This document shows, one piece after another, positions 17,236 through 25,010 of a stretch of DNA of 64,000 nucleotides. The stretch lies in NCBI RefSeq assembly GCF_018129385.1, contig NZ_JAFCLN010000011.1:62001-126000 (forward strand), read 5' to 3'. The DNA is from Bradyrhizobium lablabi (GTDB taxonomy: Bacteria; Pseudomonadota; Alphaproteobacteria; Rhizobiales; Xanthobacteraceae). The notes beneath the pieces are model-generated. The model worked only from the letters and a program-made list of their open reading frames with translations, was not told where the DNA came from and ran no database searches. Every line of letters begins with the position of its first letter. Position 1 is the first letter of the stretch. The position numbers and the translations under genes are program-made.

Positions 17236-18381
17236 ATGGCAGTTTCTACATCCGCCCTGAACCGGGCCAGCACGGGCGCGGAAGCCGCGCCGGCTCCGGC
17301 AGCGAGCCTGAAATTCGATATCCGCCCCACAGCCAATCCGGTGTCCGAGAAGGATCGCGCCGCCAGGCTGGTGGATCCCGGTTTTGGCCGGGTCTTCACC
17401 GACCACATGGCGATCGTCCGCTACACCCAGGGCAAGGGCTGGCACGACGCGCGCGTCGAATCGCGCGCCAACTTTCCGCTCGATCCGGCGATGGCCGTGC
17501 TGCACTACGCGCAGGAGATTTTTGAAGGCCTCAAGGCCTACAGGCGCGACGACGGCGGCGTGAACCTGTTTCGTCCTGACGCCAACGCAAGACGCTTCCG
17601 GCAATCGGCCGACCGCATGGCGATGGCGCAGTTGCCGGAGTCCGTGTTCATCGATGCGGTCGAGCAGGTCGTGCGCATCGATCGCGCCTGGATTCCGGGC
17701 GGCGAGGGCAGTCTCTATCTGCGGCCCTTCATGATCGCGAGCGAGGTGTTTCTCGGCGTCAAGCCTTCTTCGGAATACATCTTCGCGGTGATCGCCTCGT
17801 CGGTCGGCTCCTATTTCAAGGGCGGACCGGCGCCGGTCTCGATCTGGGTGTCGGAGAATTACACGCGCGCCGCGATCGGCGGCACCGGTGCGGTCAAATG
17901 CGGCGGCAACTACGCCGCCAGCCTGCGCGCGCAGGCCGAGGCGATCGAGCACGGCTGCGACCAGGTCGTGTTCCTCGATGCGGTCGAGCGCCGCTATATC
18001 GAGGAACTCGGCGGCATGAACGTGTTCTTCGCGTTCGACGACGGCTCGTTGCTGACGCCGCCGCTCGGCACCATTTTGCCCGGCATCACCCGCGACTCCA
18101 TCATCGCGCTCGCCAGGGACGCCGGCACGCGCGTGCGCGAGGAGCCCTACACGATCGACCAGTGGCGCGCCGATGCGGCCAGCGGCAGGCTGAAGGAAGC
18201 CTTTGCCTGCGGCACCGCCGCCGTCATCTCGCCGATCGGCAAGGTGCGCTCGACCAGCGGCGATTTCCTCATCAACGGCGGCGCCGCCGGCCCGGTCGCC
18301 ATGGGCCTGCGCAAGCAACTGGTCGACATCCAGTACGGCCGCGCGGCGGATCCGCACAACTGGATCGTGAAGGTTTTCTGA
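17236..18381 (+). CDS. ilvE: Branched-chain amino acid aminotransferase
   Basis: A 381-residue fold type IV PLP enzyme catalysing the last step of Leu, Ile and Val synthesis (and the first of breakdown). Seen: HYAQEIFEGLKAYR, DRAWIPGGEGSLYLRPFM, the Schiff-base lysine K221 in GTGAVKCGGNYAASL, EELGGMNVFFAF and CGTAAVISPIG. Length and motifs fit the large (BCAT type II) branch. GGGAGAGA lies just before the ATG. It is divergent from a MarR regulator. Confidence 0.95.
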   Translation: MAVSTSALNRASTGAEAAPAPAASLKFDIRPTANPVSEKDRAARLVDPGFGRVFTDHMAIVRYTQGKGWHDARVESRANFPLDPAMAVLHYAQEIFEGLKAYRRDDGGVNLFRPDANARRFRQSADRMAMAQLPESVFIDAVEQVVRIDRAWIPGGEGSLYLRPFMIASEVFLGVKPSSEYIFAVIASSVGSYFKGGPAPVSIWVSENYTRAAIGGTGAVKCGGNYAASLRAQAEAIEHGCDQVVFLDAVERRYIEELGGMNVFFAFDDGSLLTPPLGTILPGITRDSIIALARDAGTRVREEPYTIDQWRADAASGRLKEAFACGTAAVISPIGKVRSTSGDFLINGGAAGPVAMGLRKQLVDIQYGRAADPHNWIVKVF

Positions 18382-18410
18382 GGGGCTGGGCAGCGTAAGG
18401 CGAGCACGCT

Positions 18411-18543
18411 CTCTCACTCCCTCGCCCCGCTCTTCGCGGGGAGAGGGTGGGGTGAGGGGCTGCTTCGGCATCGGGACTCGCGGAGAGTCCCCCTCACCCG
18501 GAATTCGGGCCTTGCCCGAATTCCGACCTCTCCCGCAAGCGGC
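18411..18543. repeat. Palindromic repeat, CCCTCACCC/CTCTCCCC family
   Basis: CTCCCTCGCCCCGCTCTTCG...GAGAGGGTGGGGTGAGGGG, then GGACTCGCGGAGAGTCCCCC and CACCCGGAATTCGGGC...CCGAATTCC. Related blocks are at 22081-22212, 26981-27152 and 62788-62932. Each is built of nested hairpins and lies directly after a gene end. Confidence 0.7.
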
Positions 18544-18545
18544 AG

Positions 18546-18751
18546 GGCTATCGCATATGGCCCATTGAGCGTGTGAGCGAGCCCGGCCTTCATGGTTCGA
18601 GACGCGCCGCAGGCGGCGCTCCTCACCATGAGGGTTCTAGGATTTTGCCACGAAACAAGACCTCATCCTGAGGAGCCCGCCAAAGGCGGGCGTCTCGAAG
18701 GATGGCCACAACGAAGTCGCCTCATCGAGTCCTCGCTCATATGCGATAGCC
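18546..18751. mobile_element. MITE-like element, copy 2
   Basis: Perfect 14-bp terminal inverted repeats, GGCTATCGCATATG (18546-18559) and CATATGCGATAGCC (18738-18751), enclose the same two palindromic modules in the same order as the element at 2828-3032. The element is 206 bp and non-coding. It abuts the CCCTCACCC repeat at 18411-18543. Confidence 0.75.
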
Positions 18752-18834
18752 CTGCCGCAAGCGGGGCGAGGTGAACGCGTCGCCGCGTCGAGACGACAAA
18801 ATCGCTGAATCCTTTTAGCGGGCAGGTGACAACG

Positions 18835-19347
18835 ATGTCGGTTCTCTCAGCACGTCTCAAGATGATTGCGCTCGCGGCCTTCGTTGCCGCGCTCGGCTCG
18901 GCCATTCTTTTCATGGATGCCGCAGCGGAGCAGCGTTCGACCATCGTCGACGTTGCCACCGGCGATCCCGAGATGGCCGCCGCCATCGCAAAGGCGCGCG
19001 CCACGCTGCCGGCTTTCTGGGCGTCCTGGGAGGCGCCCAAATCCAACGAGGATGGTCATTCCCTGAAGGTGCGCTTTCCGACCCACGGTACCAACGGCGA
19101 GCACATCTGGATGGCGGAGGTGAAGAAGCTTCCCGGCGGCCGCTATTCCGGCCGCTTCGCCAACCAGCCGCGCGATCTGCCCGGCAGGCGGGCCGGCGAC
19201 CTCGTCGAATTCAGGGAAGCCGCAATCTCGGACTGGATGTACCTGCGGAACGGCAAGATCGTCGGCGGCGAAACCATCAGGCCGATGCTGAGGCGCATGC
19301 CGAAGGCCGAAGCCGAGGCGCTGCGAGCGCGGCTGGAAACGCCGTAA
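18835..19347 (+). CDS. DUF2314 domain-containing exported protein
   Basis: A 170-residue protein with an N-terminal hydrophobic export segment (LKMIALAAFVAALGSAILF) and a DUF2314 domain: GDPEMAAAIAKARATLPAFW, SLKVRFPT, EHIWMAEVKKLPGGRYSGRF and a conserved DWMYLRNGKIVGGETIRPML. The function of DUF2314 is unknown. The ATG at 18835 has AGGTGA five bases upstream; a GTG at 18826 is a weaker alternative. Confidence 0.85.
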   Translation: MSVLSARLKMIALAAFVAALGSAILFMDAAAEQRSTIVDVATGDPEMAAAIAKARATLPAFWASWEAPKSNEDGHSLKVRFPTHGTNGEHIWMAEVKKLPGGRYSGRFANQPRDLPGRRAGDLVEFREAAISDWMYLRNGKIVGGETIRPMLRRMPKAEAEALRARLETP

Positions 19348-19381
19348 AAATAATTGCCGCCACGTTCCCGGCGCGGGCGTC

Positions 19382-19660
19382 TCAGGCCGGCGCGAGACGT
19401 TTGACGTTGATCGGGCGCTTGCGGACTTTCGCCAGGTCGTAATTCATTTGCATCCTGAGCCACGTGTCGGCGGTGCTGCCGATCGCCTTCTCGAGCTTCA
19501 CGGCCATCTCCGGCGTTATGCCGCTGCGGCCGGCAATCACGTTATGAAGCTGTTGCCGTGTGATCCCGAGTGCGCGCGCCGCCTCGGAAACCGAAACCTT
19601 CAGCTCATTGAGCGTATCGCCGATCAGTTCGCCCGGATGCGGCGGGTTCTTCATCTCCAT
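19382..19660 (-). CDS. higA: HigA-family antitoxin (XRE helix-turn-helix)
   Basis: A 92-residue antitoxin of the VapI/HigA type: N-terminal PPHPGELIGDTLNELKVS, the helix-turn-helix SEAARALGITRQQLHNVIAG, then ITPEMAVKLEKAIGSTADTW. It lies 10 bp after the toxin gene, in the toxin-first order typical of higBA. Start at 19660 (GAGGAA upstream). It should neutralise HigB and repress the operon through the palindromes at 19975-20018. Confidence 0.93.
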   Translation of the reverse strand: MEMKNPPHPGELIGDTLNELKVSVSEAARALGITRQQLHNVIAGRSGITPEMAVKLEKAIGSTADTWLRMQMNYDLAKVRKRPINVKRLAPA

Positions 19661-19670
19661 GCGTTCTTCC

Positions 19671-19949
19671 TCAATGATAGTCCACAAGGTCTACGTCGGA
19701 GGCCTTGCCGTCGTCGAACCGGAAGATGACTCGCCAGTTCGCGCGAACTGTGACCGCCCAGAAACCTTTCAGATCGCCTTTGAGCGGATGCAGGCCAAAC
19801 GTCGGAAGCCGCATCGCTTCAATCGCTTCTGCGGCCTGCAGCGCCGCCAGAATCTGCTTCAGTTTGCGAACGTGCTCAGCATTGACGCCCCTGGCGTTGT
19901 CGTCCTCGAAGAGCTGCCGCAGTCCCTTGTGCCTGAAACTCTCGATCAT
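19671..19949 (-). CDS. higB: HigB-family toxin (RelE/ParE superfamily mRNA interferase)
   Basis: A 92-residue toxin with the host-inhibition family pattern MIESFRHKGLRQLFE, LHPLKGDLKGFWAVTVRANWRVIFRF and the end DVDLVDYH. Members cleave mRNA on the ribosome. It is the first gene of a two-gene operon with higA. The gene and its promoter lie head-to-head with hisS. Confidence 0.92.
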   Translation of the reverse strand: MIESFRHKGLRQLFEDDNARGVNAEHVRKLKQILAALQAAEAIEAMRLPTFGLHPLKGDLKGFWAVTVRANWRVIFRFDDGKASDVDLVDYH

Positions 19950-19974
19950 GGCTTTGTGGTCACCATTTCAGGAC

Positions 19975-20018
19975 TGTAAAGCATGGCTTTACATATGTAA
20001 AGTGTAACTTTACATATG
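19975..20018. promoter_or_regulatory. Double palindromic operator of higBA, in the higB-hisS intergenic region
   Basis: Two inverted repeats share the half-site TGTAAAG. Site 1: TGTAAAG-N5-CTTTACA (19975-19993). Site 2: CATATGTAAAGT-GTA-ACTTTACATATG (19992-20018), a perfect 12-bp palindrome. Both are strikingly A+T-rich for this genome and begin 26 bp upstream of higB and end 70 bp before hisS. HigA-type antitoxins bind such palindromes to autoregulate. Confidence 0.8.
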
Positions 20019-20088
20019 CCGCTCTTGGCGAGGTTGCCGCCGTGCGCCTCGGCTGGTACCAACGCCGCCCACAGCGTTGCGAACCAAA

Positions 20089-21681
20089 ATGGCCGAAAAA
20101 CCCAAGAAACCGCAGAAATTGAAGGCGCGCCTGCCGCGCGGACTGGAAGACCGTGGCCCTGCCGCGATCGCGGCCACGCGGGCGATGGTCGAGAAGATCC
20201 GCGAGGTCTTTGAGCGCTACGGCTTCGAGCCGGTCGAGACGCCGGCCTTCGAATACACCGACGCGCTCGGAAAATTTTTGCCGGACCAGGACCGGCCCAA
20301 CGAGGGCGTGTTCTCGTTCCAGGACGACGACGAGCAGTGGATTTCGCTGCGCTACGATCTGACCGCGCCGCTGGCGCGCTATGTCGCGGAAAATTTCGAT
20401 ACGCTGCCAAAGCCGTATCGCTCCTATCGGTTTGGCTATGTGTTCCGCAACGAGAAGCCGGGCCCCGGCCGCTTCCGTCAGTTCATGCAGTTCGATGCCG
20501 ATACGGTCGGCTCCGGCTCTCCGGCCGCGGACGCCGAGATGTGCATGATGGCGGCGGATACGATGGAAGCGCTGGGCATTCCGCGCGGCTCCTATGTAGT
20601 GAAGGTGAATAACCGCAAGGTGCTCGATGGCGTGATGGAGTCGATCGGCATCGGCGGCGATGAGAACGCGGGCAAGCGCCTCACCGTGCTCCGCGCGATC
20701 GACAAGCTCGACCGTTTGGGCGAGCAGGGCGTGCGCGAATTGCTCGGGCCTGGCCGCAAGGATGAAAGCGGCGACTTCACCAAGGGCGCGGGACTGGAGC
20801 AGGGGCAGATCGCCAAGCTCGAAACTTTCGTCAATGCGCGCACCGCCGTGCAGCCGCCGTTGCTCGCCTATGCAGGCGATCCTGACATTGCAAAGCGGCT
20901 CGCCGGCGATCCCGACCGCAAGGAAAACGAATACGACGTCGCGCGCCGGATTTCGGACACGCTGCGCGCAACATTCAGCGATTCCAAAATTGCGCTCGAA
21001 GGTCTGGACGAACTGGTCGAGATCGCGCGGCTCGTCGATGCCGCAGGCTACGACAATCAAGTGATCGTCGATCCTTCCGTCGTGCGCGGCCTCGAATACT
21101 ACACCGGCCCCGTCTACGAGACCGAATTGCTGCTGGAGACCAAGGACGAAAAAGGCCGCCCGGTGCGCTTCGGCTCGGTCGGCGGCGGCGGCCGCTACGA
21201 CGGCCTCGTCTCGCGCTTTCGCGGTGAGCCGGTGCCGGCGACGGGATTTTCCATCGGCGTGTCACGGCTACAGGCCGCGCTCACCATGCTCGGCAAGCTC
21301 GACACGGGAAGAGAGTTCGGGCCTGTTGTCGTCACCGTGTTCGATCGCGACCGCGTCGCGGATTACCAGAAGATGGTCGCACAGTTGCGCAGCGCGAACA
21401 TCCGTGCCGAGCTCTATCTCGGCAACCCCAAGAACATGGGCAACCAGCTCAAATATGCCGACCGCCGCAACTCGCCTTGCGTCATCATTCAGGGCAGCGA
21501 TGAAAAGGCGCGCGGCGAGGTGCAGATCAAGGATCTGATCGAGGGCGCCAAGGCGGCGGCTGCGATCGCCTCCAACCAGGAATGGCGCGAGACGCGGCCG
21601 GCACAGTTTTCATGTCCCGAGAGCGAGATCGTCGCCAAGGTGCGCGAAGTGCTGGCGCGTCATGACGTGAGGTGGGGATAG
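20089..21681 (+). CDS. hisS: Histidine--tRNA ligase
   Basis: A 530-residue class II aminoacyl-tRNA synthetase. Seen: motif 1 region RYGFEPVETPAFEY, motif 2 YRFGYVFRNEKPGPGRFRQF, histidine-specific signatures RGLEYYTGPVYE and GGGGRYDGL, motif 3 around TGFSIGVSRL, and a C-terminal anticodon-binding domain. The motif 2 loop reads KPGPGRFRQF, not the canonical RPQKGRYRQFHQ. This and the overall length fit the divergent alphaproteobacterial HisRS group that works on tRNA-His lacking G-1. Start MAEKPKK at 20089; a TTG at 20077 is also in frame. Confidence 0.95.
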   Translation: MAEKPKKPQKLKARLPRGLEDRGPAAIAATRAMVEKIREVFERYGFEPVETPAFEYTDALGKFLPDQDRPNEGVFSFQDDDEQWISLRYDLTAPLARYVAENFDTLPKPYRSYRFGYVFRNEKPGPGRFRQFMQFDADTVGSGSPAADAEMCMMAADTMEALGIPRGSYVVKVNNRKVLDGVMESIGIGGDENAGKRLTVLRAIDKLDRLGEQGVRELLGPGRKDESGDFTKGAGLEQGQIAKLETFVNARTAVQPPLLAYAGDPDIAKRLAGDPDRKENEYDVARRISDTLRATFSDSKIALEGLDELVEIARLVDAAGYDNQVIVDPSVVRGLEYYTGPVYETELLLETKDEKGRPVRFGSVGGGGRYDGLVSRFRGEPVPATGFSIGVSRLQAALTMLGKLDTGREFGPVVVTVFDRDRVADYQKMVAQLRSANIRAELYLGNPKNMGNQLKYADRRNSPCVIIQGSDEKARGEVQIKDLIEGAKAAAAIASNQEWRETRPAQFSCPESEIVAKVREVLARHDVRWG

Positions 21682-21693
21682 TTGGATTAGCGT

Positions 21694-21791
21694 CGTCATG
21701 CCCGCGAAGGCGGGCATCCAGTACGCCGTGACGCCAGTGATGAACGCAACCGGCGCGGAATACTGGATATCCGCTTTCGCGGATGATGACG
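21694..21791. repeat. Palindromic repeat, CGTCATGCCCGCGAAGGCGGGCATCC family
   Basis: GTCATGCCCGCGAAGGCGGGCATCC is an internal hairpin; the outer arms are CCAGTA...TACTGGATATCCGC and CGTCATG...GATGATGACGG. Variant elements of the same style are at 43293-43380, 44918-44949, 46095-46268, 47723-47753 and 49068-49098. Located between hisS and the tautomerase gene. Confidence 0.7.
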
Positions 21792-21866
21792 GCGGTGCAA
21801 GATGCGCGGTGCCTCGGTACGAGGCTCGTGTGTAACGAGTAGAAAAACAAAGAGAGGAAATAAGAA

Positions 21867-22070
21867 ATGCCCGAGATCACCGTGAGCATGGCGGAAGGCC
21901 GCACCGACGAACAGAAGGCCGGCATGATGCGCGACATCACCCAGGCGCTGGTGAAGAATCTCGGCGTCGATGCCGACGCGGTCGTGATCCAGATCAACGA
22001 AGCGCCGCTCCGCCACAAGATGAAGGGCGGCAAGACTTTTGTCGAGCGCGCAGCCGCGGCGAAGAAATAG
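21867..22070 (+). CDS. Tautomerase family protein (4-oxalocrotonate tautomerase-like)
   Basis: A 67-residue protein whose second codon is proline (MPEITVSMAEGRT), the catalytic N-terminal proline once Met is removed. The remaining 4-OT pattern is DEQKAGMMRDITQALVKNLG followed by VVIQINEAPLRHKMKGG. Such small subunits form hexamers and catalyse keto-enol tautomerisation. GAGAGGAAATAAGA precedes the ATG. Physiological substrate unknown. Confidence 0.92.
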   Translation: MPEITVSMAEGRTDEQKAGMMRDITQALVKNLGVDADAVVIQINEAPLRHKMKGGKTFVERAAAAKK

Positions 22071-22080
22071 TGGGGTTCTT

Positions 22081-22212
22081 CCTTCTCCCCTTGTGGGAGA
22101 AGGTGGCGCGGACGAAGTCCGCGACGGATGAGGGGTCTGCATCCGCGGAGACAGACCCCTCACCCGTCTTCGCTTCGCGAAGCCACCCTCTCCCACAAGG
22201 GGAGAGGGGAAG
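22081..22212. repeat. Palindromic repeat, CCCTCACCC/CTCTCCCC family
   Basis: CCTTCTCCCCTTGTGGGAGAAGG at the left mirrors CCCTCTCCCACAAGGGGAGAGGGG at the right, with GAGGGGTCTGCATCC...GACAGACCCCTC inside. It fills the gap between the tautomerase and thioesterase genes and would put a large hairpin in a shared transcript. Confidence 0.75.
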
Positions 22213-22223
22213 AAAGTGATTTC

Positions 22224-22619
22224 ATGGACGCACGCGACTTCATCAAGATCGGCATGAGCGCCGAGCGCACCCTTGTGGTGCCGCCGGAACGCACGGTCGG
22301 GCATTTCGTGCCGGGCATGCCGATGGTCTATGCGACGCCGATGATGATCCTGGAAATGGAGATGGCCTCGGGCGATGCGATCCGCGGCCACTTGCAGCCG
22401 GGCTGGGTCACGGTCGGCACCGAGGTCGACATCAAGCATCTGGCGGCCGCGCTGGTCGGCTCCACCGTGCGCACCACGGCAAGGGTGATCGAGGTCGGCC
22501 GGCGCGTCATCCGCTTCGAGGTCGAGGCGTTCGAGGGGATGCGCAAGATCGGCGAGGGCCGCCACGCGCGCGGGCTGATCAATGTCGCGAAGTTCGAGGA
22601 ACGGCTGGGGGCGCGGTAG
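22224..22619 (+). CDS. Thioesterase family protein (FlK-like hotdog fold)
   Basis: A 131-residue hotdog protein. Seen: ERTVGHFVPGMPMVYATPMMILEMEMASGDAI, GWVTVGTEVDIKHLAAALVGSTV (the central helix/strand of the FlK-type acyl-CoA thioesterases) and EGRHARGLINVAKFEERL. It probably hydrolyses a small acyl-CoA in the cytoplasm. Start ATG 22224 directly after the palindromic repeat, whose end GGGGAAGAAAG supplies the ribosome site. Confidence 0.88.
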   Translation: MDARDFIKIGMSAERTLVVPPERTVGHFVPGMPMVYATPMMILEMEMASGDAIRGHLQPGWVTVGTEVDIKHLAAALVGSTVRTTARVIEVGRRVIRFEVEAFEGMRKIGEGRHARGLINVAKFEERLGAR

Positions 22620-22713
22620 CTCGATACCGAAATTTCGGTCCGGTCCTACTGTGCATGGGGTTGTTTTCGACATTTTGAGTCGAGACCCATGCGGCTGCTG
22701 CGATTTCACCCAT

Positions 22714-22820
22714 GACCTCATCCTGAGGAGCACGCGTCAGCGTGCGTCTCGAAGGATGGGCCACGGGGTTCGTCCATCCTTCGAGACGCCGCGCAAGGCG
22801 CGGCTCCTCAGGATGAGGTC
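22714..22820. repeat. Two CCTCATCCTGAGG palindromes head to head
   Basis: GACCTCATCCTGAGGAGCACG...CTCGAAGGATGGG (22714-22760) is followed by the inverted copy CCATCCTTCGAGACGCC...CTCCTCAGGATGAGGTC (22774-22820). The two also pair with each other, so the block is a palindrome of palindromes. Same module as in the MITE-like elements. It separates convergent thioesterase and proC genes. Confidence 0.8.
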
Positions 22821-22828
22821 AGAGCAAG

Positions 22829-23650
22829 CTATTTCGCCAGTTCCTTCGACCGCTTCGTCGCAGCAGCAATCGCCTTGATCATCAACGGCTGCATGCCGTC
22901 ACCAGCCATCAGCACCGACAGCGCCGCCGCCGTGGTGCCGCCCGGCGAGGTGACGTTCTGGCGTAGCGTTGCGGACGGCAGATCGGAGCGGTGCAGCAAC
23001 TCGCCGGAGCCGGCGACGGTCTCGCGTGCGAGCCTTGTCGCAAGCGCCTCCGGCAGTCCGGCCTCGACGCCGGCGCGCGCCAGTTCTTCGGCGAGCAGGA
23101 ACACGTAAGCCGGGCCCGAGCCGGAGACGGCGGTCACCGCGTCCATCAGGCTTTCGTCCTCGACCCACTCGACCGAGCCGGTGGCGCGCAGCAGCGCATC
23201 GGCGGTGGCGCGTTGCGCCGCGCTGACATTCTTCGCCGGCACCGCAACGGTGATGCCGCGGCCGATCGCGGCCGGCGTGTTCGGCATCGCGCGCACCACC
23301 ATGCCGCCGCACACTTCCTCCAGCGCCGCGATGGGGGTGCCGGCCATGATCGAGACGACGAGGGTGGTAGGGGCGAGGAAGGATCGCAGCACAGGCCCGG
23401 CCTCGCGAAAGGTCTGCGGCTTGACCGCGACCACCAGCGTGTCTGCGGCCGTGGTATCTTTCGGATTGAGCCTGACGCCTTTGGCTGCGAGCGCCTTGAT
23501 CTCGTCGGACGGAGAGGGCTCGATCACGACGACGCGCGTGGCGTCGAGGCCGCCGGCCAGCCAGCCCGTCAGCATCGCGCCGCCCATCTTGCCCGCGCCG
23601 GCAAGCGCGATGGTGCCGGTGATGTTTTTCAATGTGTCTGTGTTGCCCAC
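22829..23650 (-). CDS. proC: Pyrroline-5-carboxylate reductase
   Basis: A 273-residue enzyme for the last step of proline synthesis. N-terminal Rossmann motif IALAGAGKMGGAMLTG, LVVAVKPQTF, SIMAGTPIAALEE, VRAMPNTPAAIGRG and the C-terminal signature ELLHRSDLPSATLRQNVTSP then GGTTAAAL are all present. The start is taken as the GTG at 23650 (GGTGA upstream); no ATG exists close by and the frame further upstream enters a repeat. Confidence 0.94.
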   Translation of the reverse strand: MGNTDTLKNITGTIALAGAGKMGGAMLTGWLAGGLDATRVVVIEPSPSDEIKALAAKGVRLNPKDTTAADTLVVAVKPQTFREAGPVLRSFLAPTTLVVSIMAGTPIAALEEVCGGMVVRAMPNTPAAIGRGITVAVPAKNVSAAQRATADALLRATGSVEWVEDESLMDAVTAVSGSGPAYVFLLAEELARAGVEAGLPEALATRLARETVAGSGELLHRSDLPSATLRQNVTSPGGTTAAALSVLMAGDGMQPLMIKAIAAATKRSKELAK

Positions 23651-23671
23651 GCTGTCACCACAAATTCGGTG

Positions 23672-23797
23672 TCGTCCCTGCGAAAGCAGGGACCCATAAC
23701 CACAGGCGGTTCTAGTGGAGGAAGGTGGTTGCAACAAGCGGCCCGCAACATAATTGCGGCCGCGGCGTATGGGTCCCTGCGTTCGCAGGGACGACGG
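23672..23797. repeat. Palindromic repeat, GTCGTCCCTGCGAAAGCAGGGACCCAT family
   Basis: GTCGTCCCTGCGAAAGCAGG...at the left is mirrored by GGGTCCCTGCGTTCGCAGGG and ACGACGG at the right, with ATAACC / GTAT inside. Each arm is itself a hairpin. It separates proC from the YbjN gene. Confidence 0.75.
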
Positions 23798-23835
23798 GGA
23801 GTGAGTGAGCGCCGCAGCGCGATCGCGAGAAGAAA

Positions 23836-24336
23836 CTACGCCTCGCCCGCGGTATCGAACATCGACGCGTCCATCGCTTCCTGCGCCGACTTGCCGGCCC
23901 ACACGACATACTGGAACGCGGGGAAATAGCGCTCGCAGGCGTGAACCGCGCCGACCAGCATGGCCTCGCATTGCGCGGTCGTGGCGGAAAGCCCGTTCGG
24001 CAGCACCAATGCCTGGCGGTACATGATCATGCCGGTGTGGGTCCACAGATCGAAATGGCCGATCCACAATTGCTCGTTGACGGCCGCGATCAGCCGCTGC
24101 ACTTCGGGCCGGCGCGCGGGCGGAATCTTCATGTCGAAGGCGCAGGCCAGATGCAGCGCCTCGATCTCGCCCATCCAGGTGAAGGAGAGCTGATAGTCGG
24201 TCCAGTCGCCCTTGGAGACGATCGTCACCTCGTCTTCACCCGAACGTTCGAACGCCCAGTTGTTGTCGGCCGCAATGTCCTCGACAACCGCGAGCGGATT
24301 GTTCCGGGAGTCGATGATGCCTTCGAGGAGGGACAT
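23836..24336 (-). CDS. YbjN domain-containing protein
   Basis: A 166-residue YbjN/T3SS-chaperone-like protein: DNNWAFERSGEDEVTIVSKGDW, YQLSFTWMGEIEALHLACAFD, AVNEQLWIGHFDLW, MIMYRQAL. YbjN proteins are linked with stress tolerance and possibly chaperone roles; no enzymatic function is established. The start at MSLLEGIID (24336) has GAGACGGAA upstream; the frame extends upstream but with non-family sequence. Confidence 0.88.
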   Translation of the reverse strand: MSLLEGIIDSRNNPLAVVEDIAADNNWAFERSGEDEVTIVSKGDWTDYQLSFTWMGEIEALHLACAFDMKIPPARRPEVQRLIAAVNEQLWIGHFDLWTHTGMIMYRQALVLPNGLSATTAQCEAMLVGAVHACERYFPAFQYVVWAGKSAQEAMDASMFDTAGEA

Positions 24337-24770
24337 TTCCGTCTCGACCTTCGTTTTCTTGATCTGTTGATACGCACGTGGAGACGGCTTGCACGACGCG
24401 CCCGCGTCGCCGCCGACTGCAATCCCCCGATCGGCTCGCGGCATCGTTGGGGCCTGCGCGGATCAAGTGATGTGATTTGCGGAATCCGCGCAACTGCGGG
24501 CGGAGTCAGTCCACAGGGTTGGACTCGATATTCCACAGGTCATGTGAGTCACCCACGTTAACTTTTAGAACAAACCGGAATCGGAATGGCCCGTTAGCGG
24601 TTCGTTAACTTTTGGCCGGCGCGGGATTTGGCCCAAATCACCCCGGGAGATTCGATTTTGGGGCATGGGGACATGCGGTTTCGGCGTGCCACGGCCTCTC
24701 TTGGGCCCTTGCCCGGCAGAAAGCGCGGCTTATAGTTCCGGACAGGCCGTTCAATCCCGGACGGCCGATG
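24337..24770. promoter_or_regulatory. Divergent promoter region between the YbjN gene and the FMN riboswitch
   Basis: A gap with an A+T-rich core at 24550-24615. It holds two copies of CGTTAACTTTT (24556-24566 and 24603-24613, 47 bp apart) and TTAG-CGGTTCG-TTAAC at 24594-24609, one mismatch from the CtrA consensus TTAA-N7-TTAAC. The ribH2 promoter should lie here. No gene seen. Confidence 0.4.
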
Positions 24771-24930
24771 TTCTCAGGGCGGGGTGAAAGTCCCCACCGG
24801 CGGTAAGGGTGGCGACATCCAAGCCCGCGAGCGCCTTCTTCCCGCAGCCTTTTCTCGAGGCGGGAAAAAGGGTCAGCAGATTCGGTGCAATTCCGAAGCC
24901 GACGGTCACAGTCCGGATGAAAGAGAACGG
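24771..24930 (+). ncRNA. FMN riboswitch (RFN element) controlling ribH
   Basis: The conserved aptamer is complete: opening GGGCGGGGTGAAAGTCCCC, CACCGGCGGTAAGGG, AAGCCCGCGAGCG, a variable stem (CTTCTTCCCGCAGCC...GGCGGGAAAAAGG), GGTCAGCAGATTCGGTGCAA, then CCGACGGTCACAGTCCGGAT and the closing GAAAGAGAACGG. FMN binding should repress the downstream lumazine synthase gene. The 80-bp expression platform lacks a clear T-run, so control may be at translation initiation. Confidence 0.97.
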
Positions 24931-25010
24931 CTAGCGGCGCTTCACGCGGCTTTCGCGTGGGCTCCGATATTCCGTGTGCCCTGATTCTGGTCCTTAGAAA
25001 GAGGAAAGCC

